Positions 28,132 through 37,752 are shown, numbered from the stretch's first letter. The stretch: DNA of 64,000 nucleotides from Paeniglutamicibacter antarcticus (GCF_900010755.1 NZ_CZJT01000081.1:1-64000), one strand, 5' to 3'. Notes: a model not told the origin generated them from the letters alone. Made by a program: numbers and translations.

Positions 28132-29571
28132 CTAGTGGGTGTCTTCTGCTTCGATTTCGGTCTTGTCGCCGCTCCACTGCGTGTGGAACGAACCCTCAAC
28201 ATCCATGCGGTTGTAGGTGTGCGCACCGAAGAGGTCGCGCAGGCCCTGGGTCAACGCTGCCGGAAGGCGCTTGCGGCGCAGGCCGTCATAGTAGGCAAGC
28301 GAGGAGGAGAACACCGGAACCGGCACGCCCATCTGGACTGCCGTGGCAACCACGCGGCGCCAGGCCGGAAGCGCCACGGCGATGGCCTCGGCGAAGGCCG
28401 GGGCGAAGAGCAGGTTTGCCGGCTTCTCATCGGCCGCGTAGGCCTTGGTGATATCCGCCAGCAGGGCCGCGCGGATGATGCAGCCTTCGCGCCACAGCGA
28501 GGCGATCTCGTCGAGCTTCAGGTCCCAGTTGTATTCTTTGCCCGCGGAGGTGAGCATGTCCAGACCCTGGGCGTAGGAAACCAGCTTGGAAGCGAACAAT
28601 GCCTGGCGCACGTCTTCAACGAAGTTTTCGCCAAGTTCGACGGCTACCTCGTGGCCGGCAAGTACTTCCTGGCCGATGGCGCGCTGATCGCGCTGCGAGG
28701 ACAGTCCGCGGGCGAACACGGATTCGGCAATGGCGGAGATCGGGGAACCCAGGTCCAGGCCTGACTGCACGGTCCAGCGGCCGGTGCCCTTCTGGCCTGC
28801 GCTATCGACGATGACATCCACCAGCGGCAAACCGGTCTTGGCATCCACGTGGGCCAGCACCTCGGCGGTGATTTCGATCAGGAAGGAGGCGAGTCCGCCC
28901 TTGTTCCATTCTTCGAAGATTGCTGCCTGGGCGGCAGGCTCAAGGCCGGCGCCGGTGCGCAACAGGTCGTAGGCTTCGCCGATGACCTGCATGTCGGCAT
29001 ATTCGATGCCGTTGTGGACCATCTTCACGAAGTGGCCGGCGCCGTCGGTGGAGATCCATGCGCAGCATGGGGCACCGTCGATGGCCTTGGCGGAAATCTT
29101 TTCAAGCATCGGGCCCAGGGCGTCGTAGGACTCCTTGGATCCACCGGGCATGATCGAGGGGCCCAGCAGGGCGCCCTCTTCACCGCCGGAAACGCCAACG
29201 CCCACGAAGTGAAGGCCCTTGGTGGCCAGGTCGGCCTCGCGGCGGCGGGTGTCCTGGAAGTTCGAGTTGCCGCCATCGATGATGATGTCGCCTTCTTCGA
29301 GCAGCGGAACCAGGGAGTCGATGACCGAATCGACGGGGCCGCCGGCCTTGACCATGATCATCACGCGGCGCGGGGTTTCGAGGCTCGCGACGAGCTCTTC
29401 CATGGTTTCGGTGCGGATGAAGTCGCCTTCATCGCCGTGTGCGGCCAACAGGGCGTCGGTCTTGGCGACCGAGCGGTTGTGCAGGGCAACGGTGTAGCCG
29501 TTGCGGGCGAAGTTACGGGCAAGGTTTGCGCCCATGACGGCTAGGCCGGTGACGCCAATCTGTGCAGGCAT
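28132..29571 (-). CDS. gnd: 6-phosphogluconate dehydrogenase, decarboxylating
   Basis: This 479-residue enzyme converts 6-phosphogluconate to ribulose-5-phosphate, CO2 and NADPH. The dinucleotide motif GLAVMGANLARN is at the start. The substrate motifs DGGNSN, GVGVSGGEEGA and the catalytic Lys in GHFVKMVHNGIEY follow, and the C-terminal part has AYYDGLRR and RDLFGAHTY. Length corresponds to the long tetrapeptide-tailed form. The ATG at 29571 has GGAG six bases upstream. It lies next to a divergent GntR-type regulator and a few kilobases from gluconokinase and permease genes, so it completes gluconate use through the pentose phosphate pathway. Confidence 0.97.
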   Translation of the reverse strand: MPAQIGVTGLAVMGANLARNFARNGYTVALHNRSVAKTDALLAAHGDEGDFIRTETMEELVASLETPRRVMIMVKAGGPVDSVIDSLVPLLEEGDIIIDGGNSNFQDTRRREADLATKGLHFVGVGVSGGEEGALLGPSIMPGGSKESYDALGPMLEKISAKAIDGAPCCAWISTDGAGHFVKMVHNGIEYADMQVIGEAYDLLRTGAGLEPAAQAAIFEEWNKGGLASFLIEITAEVLAHVDAKTGLPLVDVIVDSAGQKGTGRWTVQSGLDLGSPISAIAESVFARGLSSQRDQRAIGQEVLAGHEVAVELGENFVEDVRQALFASKLVSYAQGLDMLTSAGKEYNWDLKLDEIASLWREGCIIRAALLADITKAYAADEKPANLLFAPAFAEAIAVALPAWRRVVATAVQMGVPVPVFSSSLAYYDGLRRKRLPAALTQGLRDLFGAHTYNRMDVEGSFHTQWSGDKTEIEAEDTH

Positions 29572-29772
29572 GAAGTCTCCATCGTTTGCGAATATCGAAG
29601 CCGGGCAAGAAACCGGCACGATAAGCGCCGGGCACGGCTTCGTGACTACCCACCAGCTTAGTTTGTCCGGTACCCGCAATGCCAGAAGAACACGCTCCGT
29701 TGCCTTAAGTTGCCCCCGTGTTTTCGGGTCTTTTCGCTAGTTGACCGGGAAAATTGTGGGCGAAATAACCGA

Positions 29773-29785
29773 TATGGTTGATTCA
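29773..29785 (+). promoter_or_regulatory. Possible leaderless -10 element of the GntR-type regulator
   Basis: TATGGT at 29773-29778 is followed by six bases and the ATG at 29785. There is no Shine-Dalgarno sequence. The -35 region is weak, so confidence is low. Confidence 0.35.
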
Positions 29786-30510
29786 TGCCCAATAGCTTGC
29801 ATCAACGCGCGGTTGAACACGTCGGAAGCCGGATTGTCGACGGATCGATTGCTGCCGGTGAAGTGATCCTGGCTTCGCAGATCGAAGACGAACTGGGGGT
29901 GTCCCGCTCGGTGGTGCGTGAGGCCGTGCGGGTGCTCGCATCCGCGGGCCTGGTGGTTTCCACCAAACGCGTGGGCATCCGAGTCTTGCCGCCCGAGGAC
30001 TGGAATCCTTTTGACCCGCTGGTGATCAGGTGGCGTTTGGCCAGTGGCGGGCTGGGTGCGCAATTGCGTTCACTCACCGAGCTGCGCGTGGCGGTCGAAC
30101 CGATGGCCGCGGAACTTGCTGCCGAACATGCACCTGACGAATTCTGCGGTGAGCTGTTGAGTCTTGCGGCGCAAATGCGCCATGCCGGGCGTTCCGGGGA
30201 CCTGGCGGCGTTCCTTGAGTTGGACATCCGATTCCATGCCTTGGTGCTGGCGGCATCGGGCAATGAAATGTTCGCGAACCTTGCACATCCCATCGGTGAA
30301 ACGCTGCGCGGGCGCACAGAGCTCGGGCTCATGCCCGAACGTCCGCACGAGGAAGCATTGACCTGGCACCAGGATGTTGCCGATGCCATTTCCGCGCACG
30401 TGCCGCAGGATGCACGCGCCTCCATGGAAAAGATCATGCGCCGCACCAACCAGGAGATTTGCGGGGTCTGGGCGGAGCAGCCTCGGCTGTTCCCTCATCC
30501 GAAAGCCTGA
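29785..30510 (+). CDS. FadR-subfamily GntR regulator, probably gluconate repressor
   Basis: This 241-residue transcription factor has an N-terminal winged helix (about residues 8-72, including SQIEDELGVSRSVVREAVRVLASAGLV) and a C-terminal all-helical FCD ligand domain (about 95-220). In the latter, conserved His and Asp residues (such as DIRFHALVL) usually bind a metal and a carboxylate ligand. It is divergent from gnd and lies upstream of the gluconokinase/permease/idonate genes, so the ligand may be gluconate or 6-phosphogluconate. The inverted repeat upstream of gntK (37171-37208) could be one of its operators. Both assignments are inference. Confidence 0.87.
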   Translation: MPNSLHQRAVEHVGSRIVDGSIAAGEVILASQIEDELGVSRSVVREAVRVLASAGLVVSTKRVGIRVLPPEDWNPFDPLVIRWRLASGGLGAQLRSLTELRVAVEPMAAELAAEHAPDEFCGELLSLAAQMRHAGRSGDLAAFLELDIRFHALVLAASGNEMFANLAHPIGETLRGRTELGLMPERPHEEALTWHQDVADAISAHVPQDARASMEKIMRRTNQEICGVWAEQPRLFPHPKA

Positions 30511-30558
30511 GGTGCCAGCTGCCATCTAGTACCTGGGTACCAAAACGCAGCAAATCGA

Positions 30559-30594
30559 TTGACTTTCGATAGATCGATATTGATACTCGATACA
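30559..30594 (+). promoter_or_regulatory. Promoter of the DUF2975/XRE pair, leaderless
   Basis: TTGACT (30559-30564), a 17-base spacer and GATACT (30582-30587) form a near-consensus promoter. Six bases separate the -10 from the ATG at 30594, so the transcript should start at the start codon. The region also repeats ATCGAT/TCGATA several times and could be self-regulated. Confidence 0.6.
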
Positions 30595-31073
30595 TGAAAC
30601 GGTCGGTTATCCTCGCATTGCGCGTGCTTCTGCTCCTGGTGCTACTGGTTTGGGTCCTGGGCCAGGTATGGGTGGTTCCGGCTTATGCCCGGGAATCCGC
30701 TGCATCGTTCCCGGAGGTGGCCTTCTTGGCAACGCCGTATACGGTCATCGGCATCCTGGCCATCGCCTGTGTGCAAGCGGGGTTGGCTGCCACCTGGATC
30801 TTGCTTTCCAAGGTGGACCGGAATGCGATCTTCACCGAAGATGCCTTCCGGTGGGTCAACCTGATCATCGGTGCCGCCATCGCACTGACATTCCTGACGG
30901 TGTTTGCAGGAGTCCATCTGCTGGCCGTCGTCGGGGTGGGCGGACCCGGGGTGCTGCTGGCGGTCACCGCAGCGGGAATCGGCGGCACCTCGATGGTGTT
31001 GCTAATGATTGTCATGCGCGGGTTGCTGCGCAGCGCCACGAATCTCGAGAACGAACTGGCCGAGGTCGTCTGA
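30594..31073 (+). CDS. DUF2975 membrane protein
   Basis: The 159-residue protein has four transmembrane segments (about residues 6-26, 43-68, 85-107 and 113-138) and matches the DUF2975 pattern, including the LLSKVDRNAIFTEDAFRWVNLI loop. Members are almost always followed by a short XRE regulator, as here: the stop overlaps the next ATG (TGATG). The pair likely works as a membrane sensor or partner with its DNA-binding protein. The promoter appears leaderless. Confidence 0.88.
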   Translation: MKRSVILALRVLLLLVLLVWVLGQVWVVPAYARESAASFPEVAFLATPYTVIGILAIACVQAGLAATWILLSKVDRNAIFTEDAFRWVNLIIGAAIALTFLTVFAGVHLLAVVGVGGPGVLLAVTAAGIGGTSMVLLMIVMRGLLRSATNLENELAEVV

Positions 31074-31306
31074 TGGCCATCATCGTGGAGATCGATGTGG
31101 AGTTGGCCAAACGAAAGATGTCGGTCAATGACTTTGCCGAGGCCGTGGGGATCTCTACTGCCAACATTGCCCTGCTGAAAAACGGGCGGGCCAAGGCGGT
31201 GCGGTTCACCACCCTGGACGCCATCTGCCGGGTCCTTCAATGCCAGCCCGGTGAGATCCTGCGCTGGGTTCCCGACGAGCCCGGACTCCCCGGAGGTCCC
31301 CCCTGA
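31073..31306 (+). CDS. Small XRE-family HTH regulator (YozG-like)
   Basis: This 77-residue protein is essentially one helix-turn-helix of the Cro/XRE type (MSVNDFAEAVGISTANIALLKNG then TLDAICRVLQCQPGEILRW). It overlaps the upstream DUF2975 gene by two bases. It probably controls this small operon, whose promoter contains repeated TCGAT motifs. The C-terminus is Pro/Gly-rich and runs into the next small gene. Confidence 0.9.
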   Translation: MAIIVEIDVELAKRKMSVNDFAEAVGISTANIALLKNGRAKAVRFTTLDAICRVLQCQPGEILRWVPDEPGLPGGPP

Positions 31307-31542
31307 GCACCCGGACGCGGACGACCGCCATCGTGGCCGCAGCCATCACCTTGCTGGCCGCGCTTACCGTGTGGATTGCCCCGTCCGTGAAATGGGACCA
31401 AGCCATGGATCAATGCATGAGCAGCGATCCGGGCGCAACCAGCTTTGAAATCCGCTGGAGCTATCTTCCGCCAGGCTACGTGTGCACCACGAGTGACCGC
31501 GAGCCCAGGAGCGAATCCTTAATTCCCTATGGGGCGCCCTAG
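31303..31542 (+). CDS. Small secreted or membrane-anchored protein, probable CTG start
   Basis: The 79-residue product from CTG at 31303 begins (M)STRTRTTAIVAAAITLLAALTVWIA, a basic start followed by a hydrophobic segment, so it would be exported or anchored. The external part has two Cys (residues about 38 and 61) that could form a disulphide. GGAGG lies six bases before CTG, and the CTG overlaps the upstream stop (CTGA). The in-frame GTG at 31333 is the conservative start (69 residues) but has no ribosome site and removes the basic residues. It is probably the third gene of the DUF2975/XRE operon. The function is unknown. Confidence 0.6.
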   Translation: MSTRTRTTAIVAAAITLLAALTVWIAPSVKWDQAMDQCMSSDPGATSFEIRWSYLPPGYVCTTSDREPRSESLIPYGAP

Positions 31543-31551
31543 CCGCGCCCG

Positions 31552-31575
31552 GCAACCGCAACCGCAACCGCAACA
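31552..31575. repeat. GCAACC hexamer repeat
   Basis: Three perfect GCAACC units plus a partial fourth, just after the small protein stop and about 100 bases before the ferritin-like gene. Confidence 0.85.
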
Positions 31576-31672
31576 ACCACGAAGCACAAAGCACGACGTA
31601 CCAAAACCACAACCAACAAACGCTGACGGGGGCGATTCCCTGCCCCTTGGCGTACCCGGGATCGGAGAGAAC

Positions 31673-32476
31673 ATGAGTGCACCAAACCTCGAAAACAGCG
31701 CCCCTTCCACGGAGCACAGGCCCGCGGAGTTCATTCCATGGCTTGAGTATTTCCGGAGCAACCCTGCCTACCACCGGCTCATCGAAGCGGGCATCGACTG
31801 GGACGCGCCACTAACGCTGGACCCGGGCACCATCCAAGCCTTCGCGCGTTCGTTCCAACGCTTCGAGCTGGGCGAAAGCGGTGAAGGAAAGCGCCTCCTC
31901 GCCAAGGCTGCGCTGCACGATGACCCCGTCTATCTTGCGGCGCTTGAATTGCTGGTGCGCGAGGAACAAAAGCACTCAGCCCTATTTGGCCGCGGGCTTC
32001 AACACCTCCGGGCCCCCAGCCTGGATGCCCATTGGTCCGACGGGGTGTTCACCTTCCTGCGCCGGAGGCTCGGCCTGCGCACCGAACTTGGCCTGTTCCT
32101 GATCGTCGAATCGGTGGCCATGGGCTACTTCACGGCGCTTGCCGAAGCGGCGCCCGATCCGGTGCTGCGGGGCATCGGGCGGCGGATCGCGATCGACGAG
32201 CGAAACCACATCCGTTTCCAGATCGACCGCCTGCGCCGGGGTTTTGCCCACACACCGCGTGCCGGCAAGCTACTGATGGGGTTGACGTGGACAGCCATTG
32301 CCGCAGGGTCCGCGGCCGTCCTGGTGGTTGACCACGGACCCGCGTTGCGGGCCTGCGGGCTCTCACCTTTACGCTACTGGCGCGATGCCATGCGGGAATT
32401 CGGCCGAGCCGCCCGTCTGGTGCTTGGGAACGGGGCCCCCGAACCCTTGGGCCCGGTCGCCAACGACTTCCGCTAA
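31673..32476 (+). CDS. Ferritin-like diiron protein
   Basis: The 267-residue protein has two ExxH-type iron-binding motifs in long helices, REEQKHSALF at about residues 93-102 and DERNHIRF at about 179-186, as in the ferritin-like diiron superfamily. Likely relatives include uncharacterised ferritin-like or tRNA hydroxylase-like proteins. A hydrophobic segment near residues 203-222 could associate with the membrane. A clear GGAGA ribosome site precedes the ATG at 31673. The frame is open upstream to 31529 through a Gln-Pro stretch encoded by the hexamer repeats, but that start has no ribosome site. Confidence 0.7.
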   Translation: MSAPNLENSAPSTEHRPAEFIPWLEYFRSNPAYHRLIEAGIDWDAPLTLDPGTIQAFARSFQRFELGESGEGKRLLAKAALHDDPVYLAALELLVREEQKHSALFGRGLQHLRAPSLDAHWSDGVFTFLRRRLGLRTELGLFLIVESVAMGYFTALAEAAPDPVLRGIGRRIAIDERNHIRFQIDRLRRGFAHTPRAGKLLMGLTWTAIAAGSAAVLVVDHGPALRACGLSPLRYWRDAMREFGRAARLVLGNGAPEPLGPVANDFR

Positions 32477-32610
32477 CACCCTGGACCTGGGGCGAGACAG
32501 CGATTCGCCGGACAGCAACCCGGCAAGCGCCCGCAAGCGCCCGCATGCGGGCGCTATGCTGGCAGCACGGCAGGTTTCCCTGCCATCGCTGCGACGCTGG
32601 AGCGTTTCAC

Positions 32611-33174
32611 ATGAATGAAAACGAACTGCCGCACCTTGTCACCCTGATCGGCGCGCTGCGTGCCGCGCGGACCGAGGACAGCATCTTTGGCACCGTCACC
32701 CAAGCAGAAAGCAAGTCGGCCCGCGCAGCAACATTTTCGGTGCGGGCCCGGACCAATGAGGGGACCTACGAATACGACGAGGTGGGCACCGGCCATTCGG
32801 TGGTCTACAACCCGTCCGAGGCGTCACTGCGGGTCACCTACGACGGGGAGCCAAGCTCCAAATCGTTCGGGAACCCGCATTTTCCGATGTTTGCCCCGGC
32901 GCTTGGCATGTTCAGCCCGCTGGACCTGCCCATCTGGGGCGGAAGCGCCGACGGGAACACTGTAACCTCGGTCACGCCCGGGCAGGCCGGGTACATGCGC
33001 GTCGAGTTTGGACACAAGGACGATCCGTTTAGCCCGGGAACGCGCGGATACGCAATCATCGACCTTGCACTGGGCGTGGCCATGGAGATGCAGTTCCAGG
33101 GGAAGCATTTCACCACCACCAACGTGCGGACGCTGCCGCTGCTGCGGGGATTCGACAGGGAATTCGATTCCTAG
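32611..33174 (+). CDS. Conserved-looking protein of unknown function
   Basis: The 187-residue soluble product lacks a signal peptide. It alternates beta-strand-like segments (ATFSVRARTNEGTYEY, then SLRVTYDGE, MRVEFG and GYAIIDLALGVAM), suggesting a beta-rich domain, and I recognise no family. It has a GGAG ribosome site before the ATG and a strong terminator after it, so it is a single transcription unit. The codon use matches neighbours. Confidence 0.7.
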   Translation: MNENELPHLVTLIGALRAARTEDSIFGTVTQAESKSARAATFSVRARTNEGTYEYDEVGTGHSVVYNPSEASLRVTYDGEPSSKSFGNPHFPMFAPALGMFSPLDLPIWGGSADGNTVTSVTPGQAGYMRVEFGHKDDPFSPGTRGYAIIDLALGVAMEMQFQGKHFTTTNVRTLPLLRGFDREFDS

Positions 33175-33204
33175 GTCCAGTTCGCGGAATCGACAATCCG
33201 GTTA

Positions 33205-33261
33205 AACAACGAAACACCCGCCCGGAACTCTAACGGGAGACCGGGATGGTGTTTCGTTGTT
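33205..33261 (+). terminator. Bidirectional terminator hairpin
   Basis: AACAACGAAACACC pairs with GGTGTTTCGTTGTT, with a CCCGG/CCGGG inner stem. It lies between convergent genes and could serve both. Confidence 0.85.
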
Positions 33262-33314
33262 GCGGTGTAACAGTTTGAGGTGTTACGCAGGTGGCCGGGT
33301 GATCGATGCCGCCA

Positions 33315-34367
33315 CTAGAACTTCAGCAGGACCTTTCCGGATTCCGCCGAGTTCCTCGCCGTCTCAAATGCCCCCAAGGCATCGTTGACGTCGTATTCGT
33401 GGGTGACCACGGCGGAAACATCAAGTGTCCCGTCGGCCAAGGCACCCAGGACCTCGTCTATCTCGTCGTTGAACCGGAAGGAGCCAACCAGTTCAAGTTC
33501 ACGGGTGATAGCCAAGGAGATCAGCGCGGGCTGTTCCCCGGAGGGAAGCAGGCCCACCATCACAATCCGGCCGCCTCGAACGCTACCACGCACCGCCGAT
33601 GCCAGTCCACGGTAGTTTCCGCTGGCTTCGATGACAACGTCTGCTTGGACCGCGGCGATGGCTTCGGCGTCGGTGGCCATCAGGGTTGCCGTGGCACCTG
33701 CAGCGGTGGCGATTTCCAACGGCTTGTTGAACATGTCAACGGCAATGATTTCCGCCGCGCCAGCGCGCTTGAGCACCGCAACGGCAAGTGCGCCGATGGG
33801 GCCGGCACCGATGACCATCACGCGTTTTCCTGCGACGTTTCCAGCGCGGGACACCGCGTGCCAGGCCACGGCCGCGGGTTCGGCCAGTGCAGCATCGCGC
33901 AGGGACAGTCCTTCGGGCAAGGCCCGGAGCATCCGTGCGGGCAGGTTCACGGTGGTGGCAAATGCGCCCTCGGTGTGCGGGTAACGCGCAGCCGAGCCCA
34001 GGTAGGTGCAGCCCGGGGACAGGTTGGGCCGGTCCTGCGGGTAACGCTCACCGGTTTCGCCGGGGGTTGCCGGGTGCACGGCAACGCGGGTGCCGGCGGC
34101 GGGGCCGGTGCCGTCGGCGGCAGCCTGCGTGATGGTGCCGACGATTTCGTGGCCCAGCACCATCGGTGCCTTGAGGATCGACTCCCCCGCGGCGCCGTGG
34201 CTCCAATAATGCAGGTCTGAACCGCAGATGCCGCCGTAGGCGATGGCGATCTGAGCCTCGTGTGCCGCCGGGGCCGGGACCTGAACGGTTTCAACGCGCA
34301 GGTCCCCGGCCGCGTGGGCCACCACGGCGGTTGCCGTGCCGGTGCGGGATTCGGTGTTAGACAACAA
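33315..34367 (-). CDS. idnD: L-idonate 5-dehydrogenase-like zinc-family alcohol dehydrogenase
   Basis: This 350-residue medium-chain dehydrogenase would oxidise L-idonate to 5-keto-gluconate with NAD(P). Catalytic zinc ligands are in GGICGSDLHYW and VLGHEIVG, and the Rossmann motif is VIGAGPIGALAV. The lobe that in relatives carries four structural-zinc cysteines contains only one Cys (SPGCTYLGS). The start is a TTG overlapping the end of idnO, with GGAGG eight bases upstream. It is the last gene of gntK-gntP-idnO-idnD. The exact substrate is inferred from the neighbours. Confidence 0.85.
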   Translation of the reverse strand: MLSNTESRTGTATAVVAHAAGDLRVETVQVPAPAAHEAQIAIAYGGICGSDLHYWSHGAAGESILKAPMVLGHEIVGTITQAAADGTGPAAGTRVAVHPATPGETGERYPQDRPNLSPGCTYLGSAARYPHTEGAFATTVNLPARMLRALPEGLSLRDAALAEPAAVAWHAVSRAGNVAGKRVMVIGAGPIGALAVAVLKRAGAAEIIAVDMFNKPLEIATAAGATATLMATDAEAIAAVQADVVIEASGNYRGLASAVRGSVRGGRIVMVGLLPSGEQPALISLAITRELELVGSFRFNDEIDEVLGALADGTLDVSAVVTHEYDVNDALGAFETARNSAESGKVLLKF

Positions 34368-35130
34368 CGCTCATGCCTCCGTCGATGAAGATGGTTTGCC
34401 CGTTGACGTAGTTGGACCCGTCGGAGGCCAGCCATACTGCCGGTCCGGCCAAATCCGCGACGGTCCCCCAGCGACCTGCCGGAGTCCGGCCCAGGATCCA
34501 GGAGTTGAACTTTTCATCATCAACGAGGTTCTGGGTCATTTCCGTGTGGATGTAACCCGGGGCAATGCCGTTGATCTGCAGGCCTGCCGACGCCCATTCG
34601 GCGGTCATCGCGCGGGTCAAGTTGCGCAACCCGCCTTTGGCGGCCGTGTAGGCGGCGATGGTCGGGCGGGCCAGATCCGTCTGCACCGAGCAGATGTTGA
34701 TGATCTTTCCCTCGCCGCGGGCGATCATGCCCCGGGCTGCCTCGCGGCCCACCAGGAACGCACTGGTCAGGTTGGTGTCCAGCACGCGCTGCCAATCCGC
34801 GACGTCCAGGTCCAGCAGCGGCACCCGGTGCTGGATGCCGGCATTGTTGACCAGGATGCGCAGGGGGCCGACCTCGGCCTCGATCCGTGCGATGTTCGAC
34901 GCCGCGGCTGCGGCATCGGTGACGTCAAAGGCGCAGGAGAAAATCCGCCCGTCCCCGTAACGGGCGGTGAATTCCTCGGTTGTCGCCGCAAGACGTGCCT
35001 CGTCGCGGCCGTGCAGGACCACTGTCGCGCCGGCGTCGGCCAACGCCGCGGCCAGTTCGCGGCCGATGCCGCGCGAGGATCCGGTCACCAACGCAATGCG
35101 TCCGGTGAGGTCAAAGAGGTTGCTGCCCAT
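34357..35130 (-). CDS. idnO: Gluconate 5-dehydrogenase (5-ketogluconate reductase), SDR
   Basis: This 257-residue short-chain dehydrogenase has the cofactor motif TGSSRGIG at about residues 16-23, NNAG near residue 90 and the YxxxK active site in YTAAKGG. It would interconvert 5-keto-gluconate and D-gluconate. It sits between the gluconate permease and IdnD-like genes, and its stop overlaps the idnD start. The enzyme name rests on this context plus the SDR type; SDRs are hard to assign by sequence alone. Confidence 0.85.
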   Translation of the reverse strand: MGSNLFDLTGRIALVTGSSRGIGRELAAALADAGATVVLHGRDEARLAATTEEFTARYGDGRIFSCAFDVTDAAAAASNIARIEAEVGPLRILVNNAGIQHRVPLLDLDVADWQRVLDTNLTSAFLVGREAARGMIARGEGKIINICSVQTDLARPTIAAYTAAKGGLRNLTRAMTAEWASAGLQINGIAPGYIHTEMTQNLVDDEKFNSWILGRTPAGRWGTVADLAGPAVWLASDGSNYVNGQTIFIDGGMSVVV

Positions 35131-35157
35131 GCGCTTTCCTTACCCTTGTTGGTGTGT

Positions 35158-36564
<1,407 letters not shown>

Positions 36565-36627
36565 CATTGTCCTCATGAGATGTGATGTGGTGGGTTCGGG
36601 CGGGAGCGCCCTAAAAAAGCCTGGTTA

Positions 36628-37143
36628 CTACGGGGTGACTAAATTACTGGCAACGAAGGCCACAATTTCATCGGGAGTCAGCGCAACGTCAACTTCGATT
36701 GCCGTTTCATCCGCGCAGATTGCTTCGAGGATCTCGAGCTGGGAGGCAAGCAGGGTGGGTGGCATGTATTCGTGGCTTCGCTCATCCAGCCGGTTTTGGA
36801 TGAGTTGGGGCGTGCCCGTGAGGTGCACGAACACGGTAGCTGGTTCAAGTGAACGCAGCAGGTCCCGATAGGTGCGTTTGAGCGCCGAGCACGCAATGAC
36901 GGCCGGAATCCCGGCCTTGGTGCTTGCTGCCAGGGATTCGCCGATTTTCACCAGCCATGGAGCGCGGTCATCGTCGTTCAGCGGTAGCCCGGCAGCCATT
37001 TTGTCCTTGTTGGACTTCGGGTGCAGGTCGTCGCCGTCAATGAAGACCAAATCAAGGCGGGAAGCCAGTTTCTGGCCAACCGTCGACTTACCGCAACCGG
37101 AAACACCCATAACGATCATGGGCGGGTAGGCAGGGTTGGTCAT
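36628..37143 (-). CDS. gntK: Gluconokinase
   Basis: This kinase of about 171 residues phosphorylates D-gluconate to 6-phosphogluconate using ATP. The P-loop GVSGCGKST is at about residues 12-20, followed by IDGDDLHPKSNKDKM, which binds the substrate, and ACSALKRTYRDLLR. This is the GntK type of thermoresistant gluconokinase. It is first in the gntK-gntP-idnO-idnD unit, preceded by a 10-bp inverted repeat that is a candidate operator. The product feeds gnd at 28.1 kb. Confidence 0.95.
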   Translation of the reverse strand: MTNPAYPPMIVMGVSGCGKSTVGQKLASRLDLVFIDGDDLHPKSNKDKMAAGLPLNDDDRAPWLVKIGESLAASTKAGIPAVIACSALKRTYRDLLRSLEPATVFVHLTGTPQLIQNRLDERSHEYMPPTLLASQLEILEAICADETAIEVDVALTPDEIVAFVASNLVTP

Positions 37144-37170
37144 CATCACTCCATCGTGTTGGAAATAAAT

Positions 37171-37208
37171 ATCAGACTTAACACCATGTGACGGTTTATA
37201 AGTCTGAT
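37171..37208. promoter_or_regulatory. Inverted repeat upstream of gntK, candidate operator
   Basis: ATCAGACTTA (37171-37180) and TAAGTCTGAT (37199-37208) form a perfect 10-bp inverted repeat with an 18-base AT-rich spacer, 28 bases before gntK. It could be bound by the FadR-type regulator at 29.8 kb. Confidence 0.45.
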
Positions 37209-37400
37209 TTAAACAGCCTAGAACTCAGCCCCTGACGTGTCAACCAGCGGGCCGTGCCATCCAGGCAAAGCGGAAGAACAATCGCGGATCTTCGGCGTTA
37301 TGCGCAAACTTTGCTGTTTTTCCCAGCAAACGCCCCGACTTCTTGGTTAGCGTCGGTATTGCACGCAAGCAAAGTCGACGCTCGACGAAAGGAAGCCCCC

Positions 37401-37586
37401 ATGGGACTCTCGGACAAGATCGGCAACAAGGCACAAGAACTTGCAGGGCAAGCCAAGGAAAAGATCGGTGAAGCAACCGACAACGAAAAATTGCAGGCCG
37501 AAGGACTTAAAGACCAGGCGGCGGCCAAGGCCAAACAGGCAGGCGAGCACGTGAAGGACGCAGCAAAGGACATGACCGGAAACTAG
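37401..37586 (+). CDS. CsbD family stress protein
   Basis: This 61-residue, highly charged, helical protein starts MGLSDKIGNKAQELAGQAKEK, the hallmark of the CsbD family. Members are general-stress proteins, abundant in stationary phase, with unknown molecular function. A GAAAGGA ribosome site lies nine bases upstream and a terminator hairpin follows within about 45 bases. Confidence 0.92.
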   Translation: MGLSDKIGNKAQELAGQAKEKIGEATDNEKLQAEGLKDQAAAKAKQAGEHVKDAAKDMTGN

Positions 37587-37628
37587 CGGCATCCAACGAG
37601 GCCCCCACTGGACCGCAAGGAAAACAAA

Positions 37629-37672
37629 AAAGCTGCGTGATTTGGATTTTCATCCAAACCACGCAGCTTTTC
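37629..37672. terminator. Bidirectional terminator between csbD and tRNA-Val
   Basis: AAGCTGCGTG and CACGCAGCTT pair, with TTTGGA/TCCAAA inside, and T-rich tracts lie on both sides. It serves csbD (plus) and the first tRNA-Val (minus). Confidence 0.88.
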
Positions 37673-37679
37673 TTTGCGG

Positions 37680-37752
37680 TGGGCCCTACCGGGATCGAAC
37701 CGATGACATTCACGGTGTAAACGTGACGCTCTACCAGCTGAGCTAAAGGCCC
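37680..37752 (-). tRNA. tRNA-Val (TAC anticodon), copy 1
   Basis: The minus strand folds as a standard tRNA. The acceptor GGGCCTT pairs with AGGGCCC, the D arm contains AGCTCAGCTGGTAGAGC, and the loop TTTACAC carries TAC. The T arm contains GGTTCGATCCC. The 3' CCA is not encoded. Two identical copies lie at 41510 and 44909. Confidence 0.96.
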
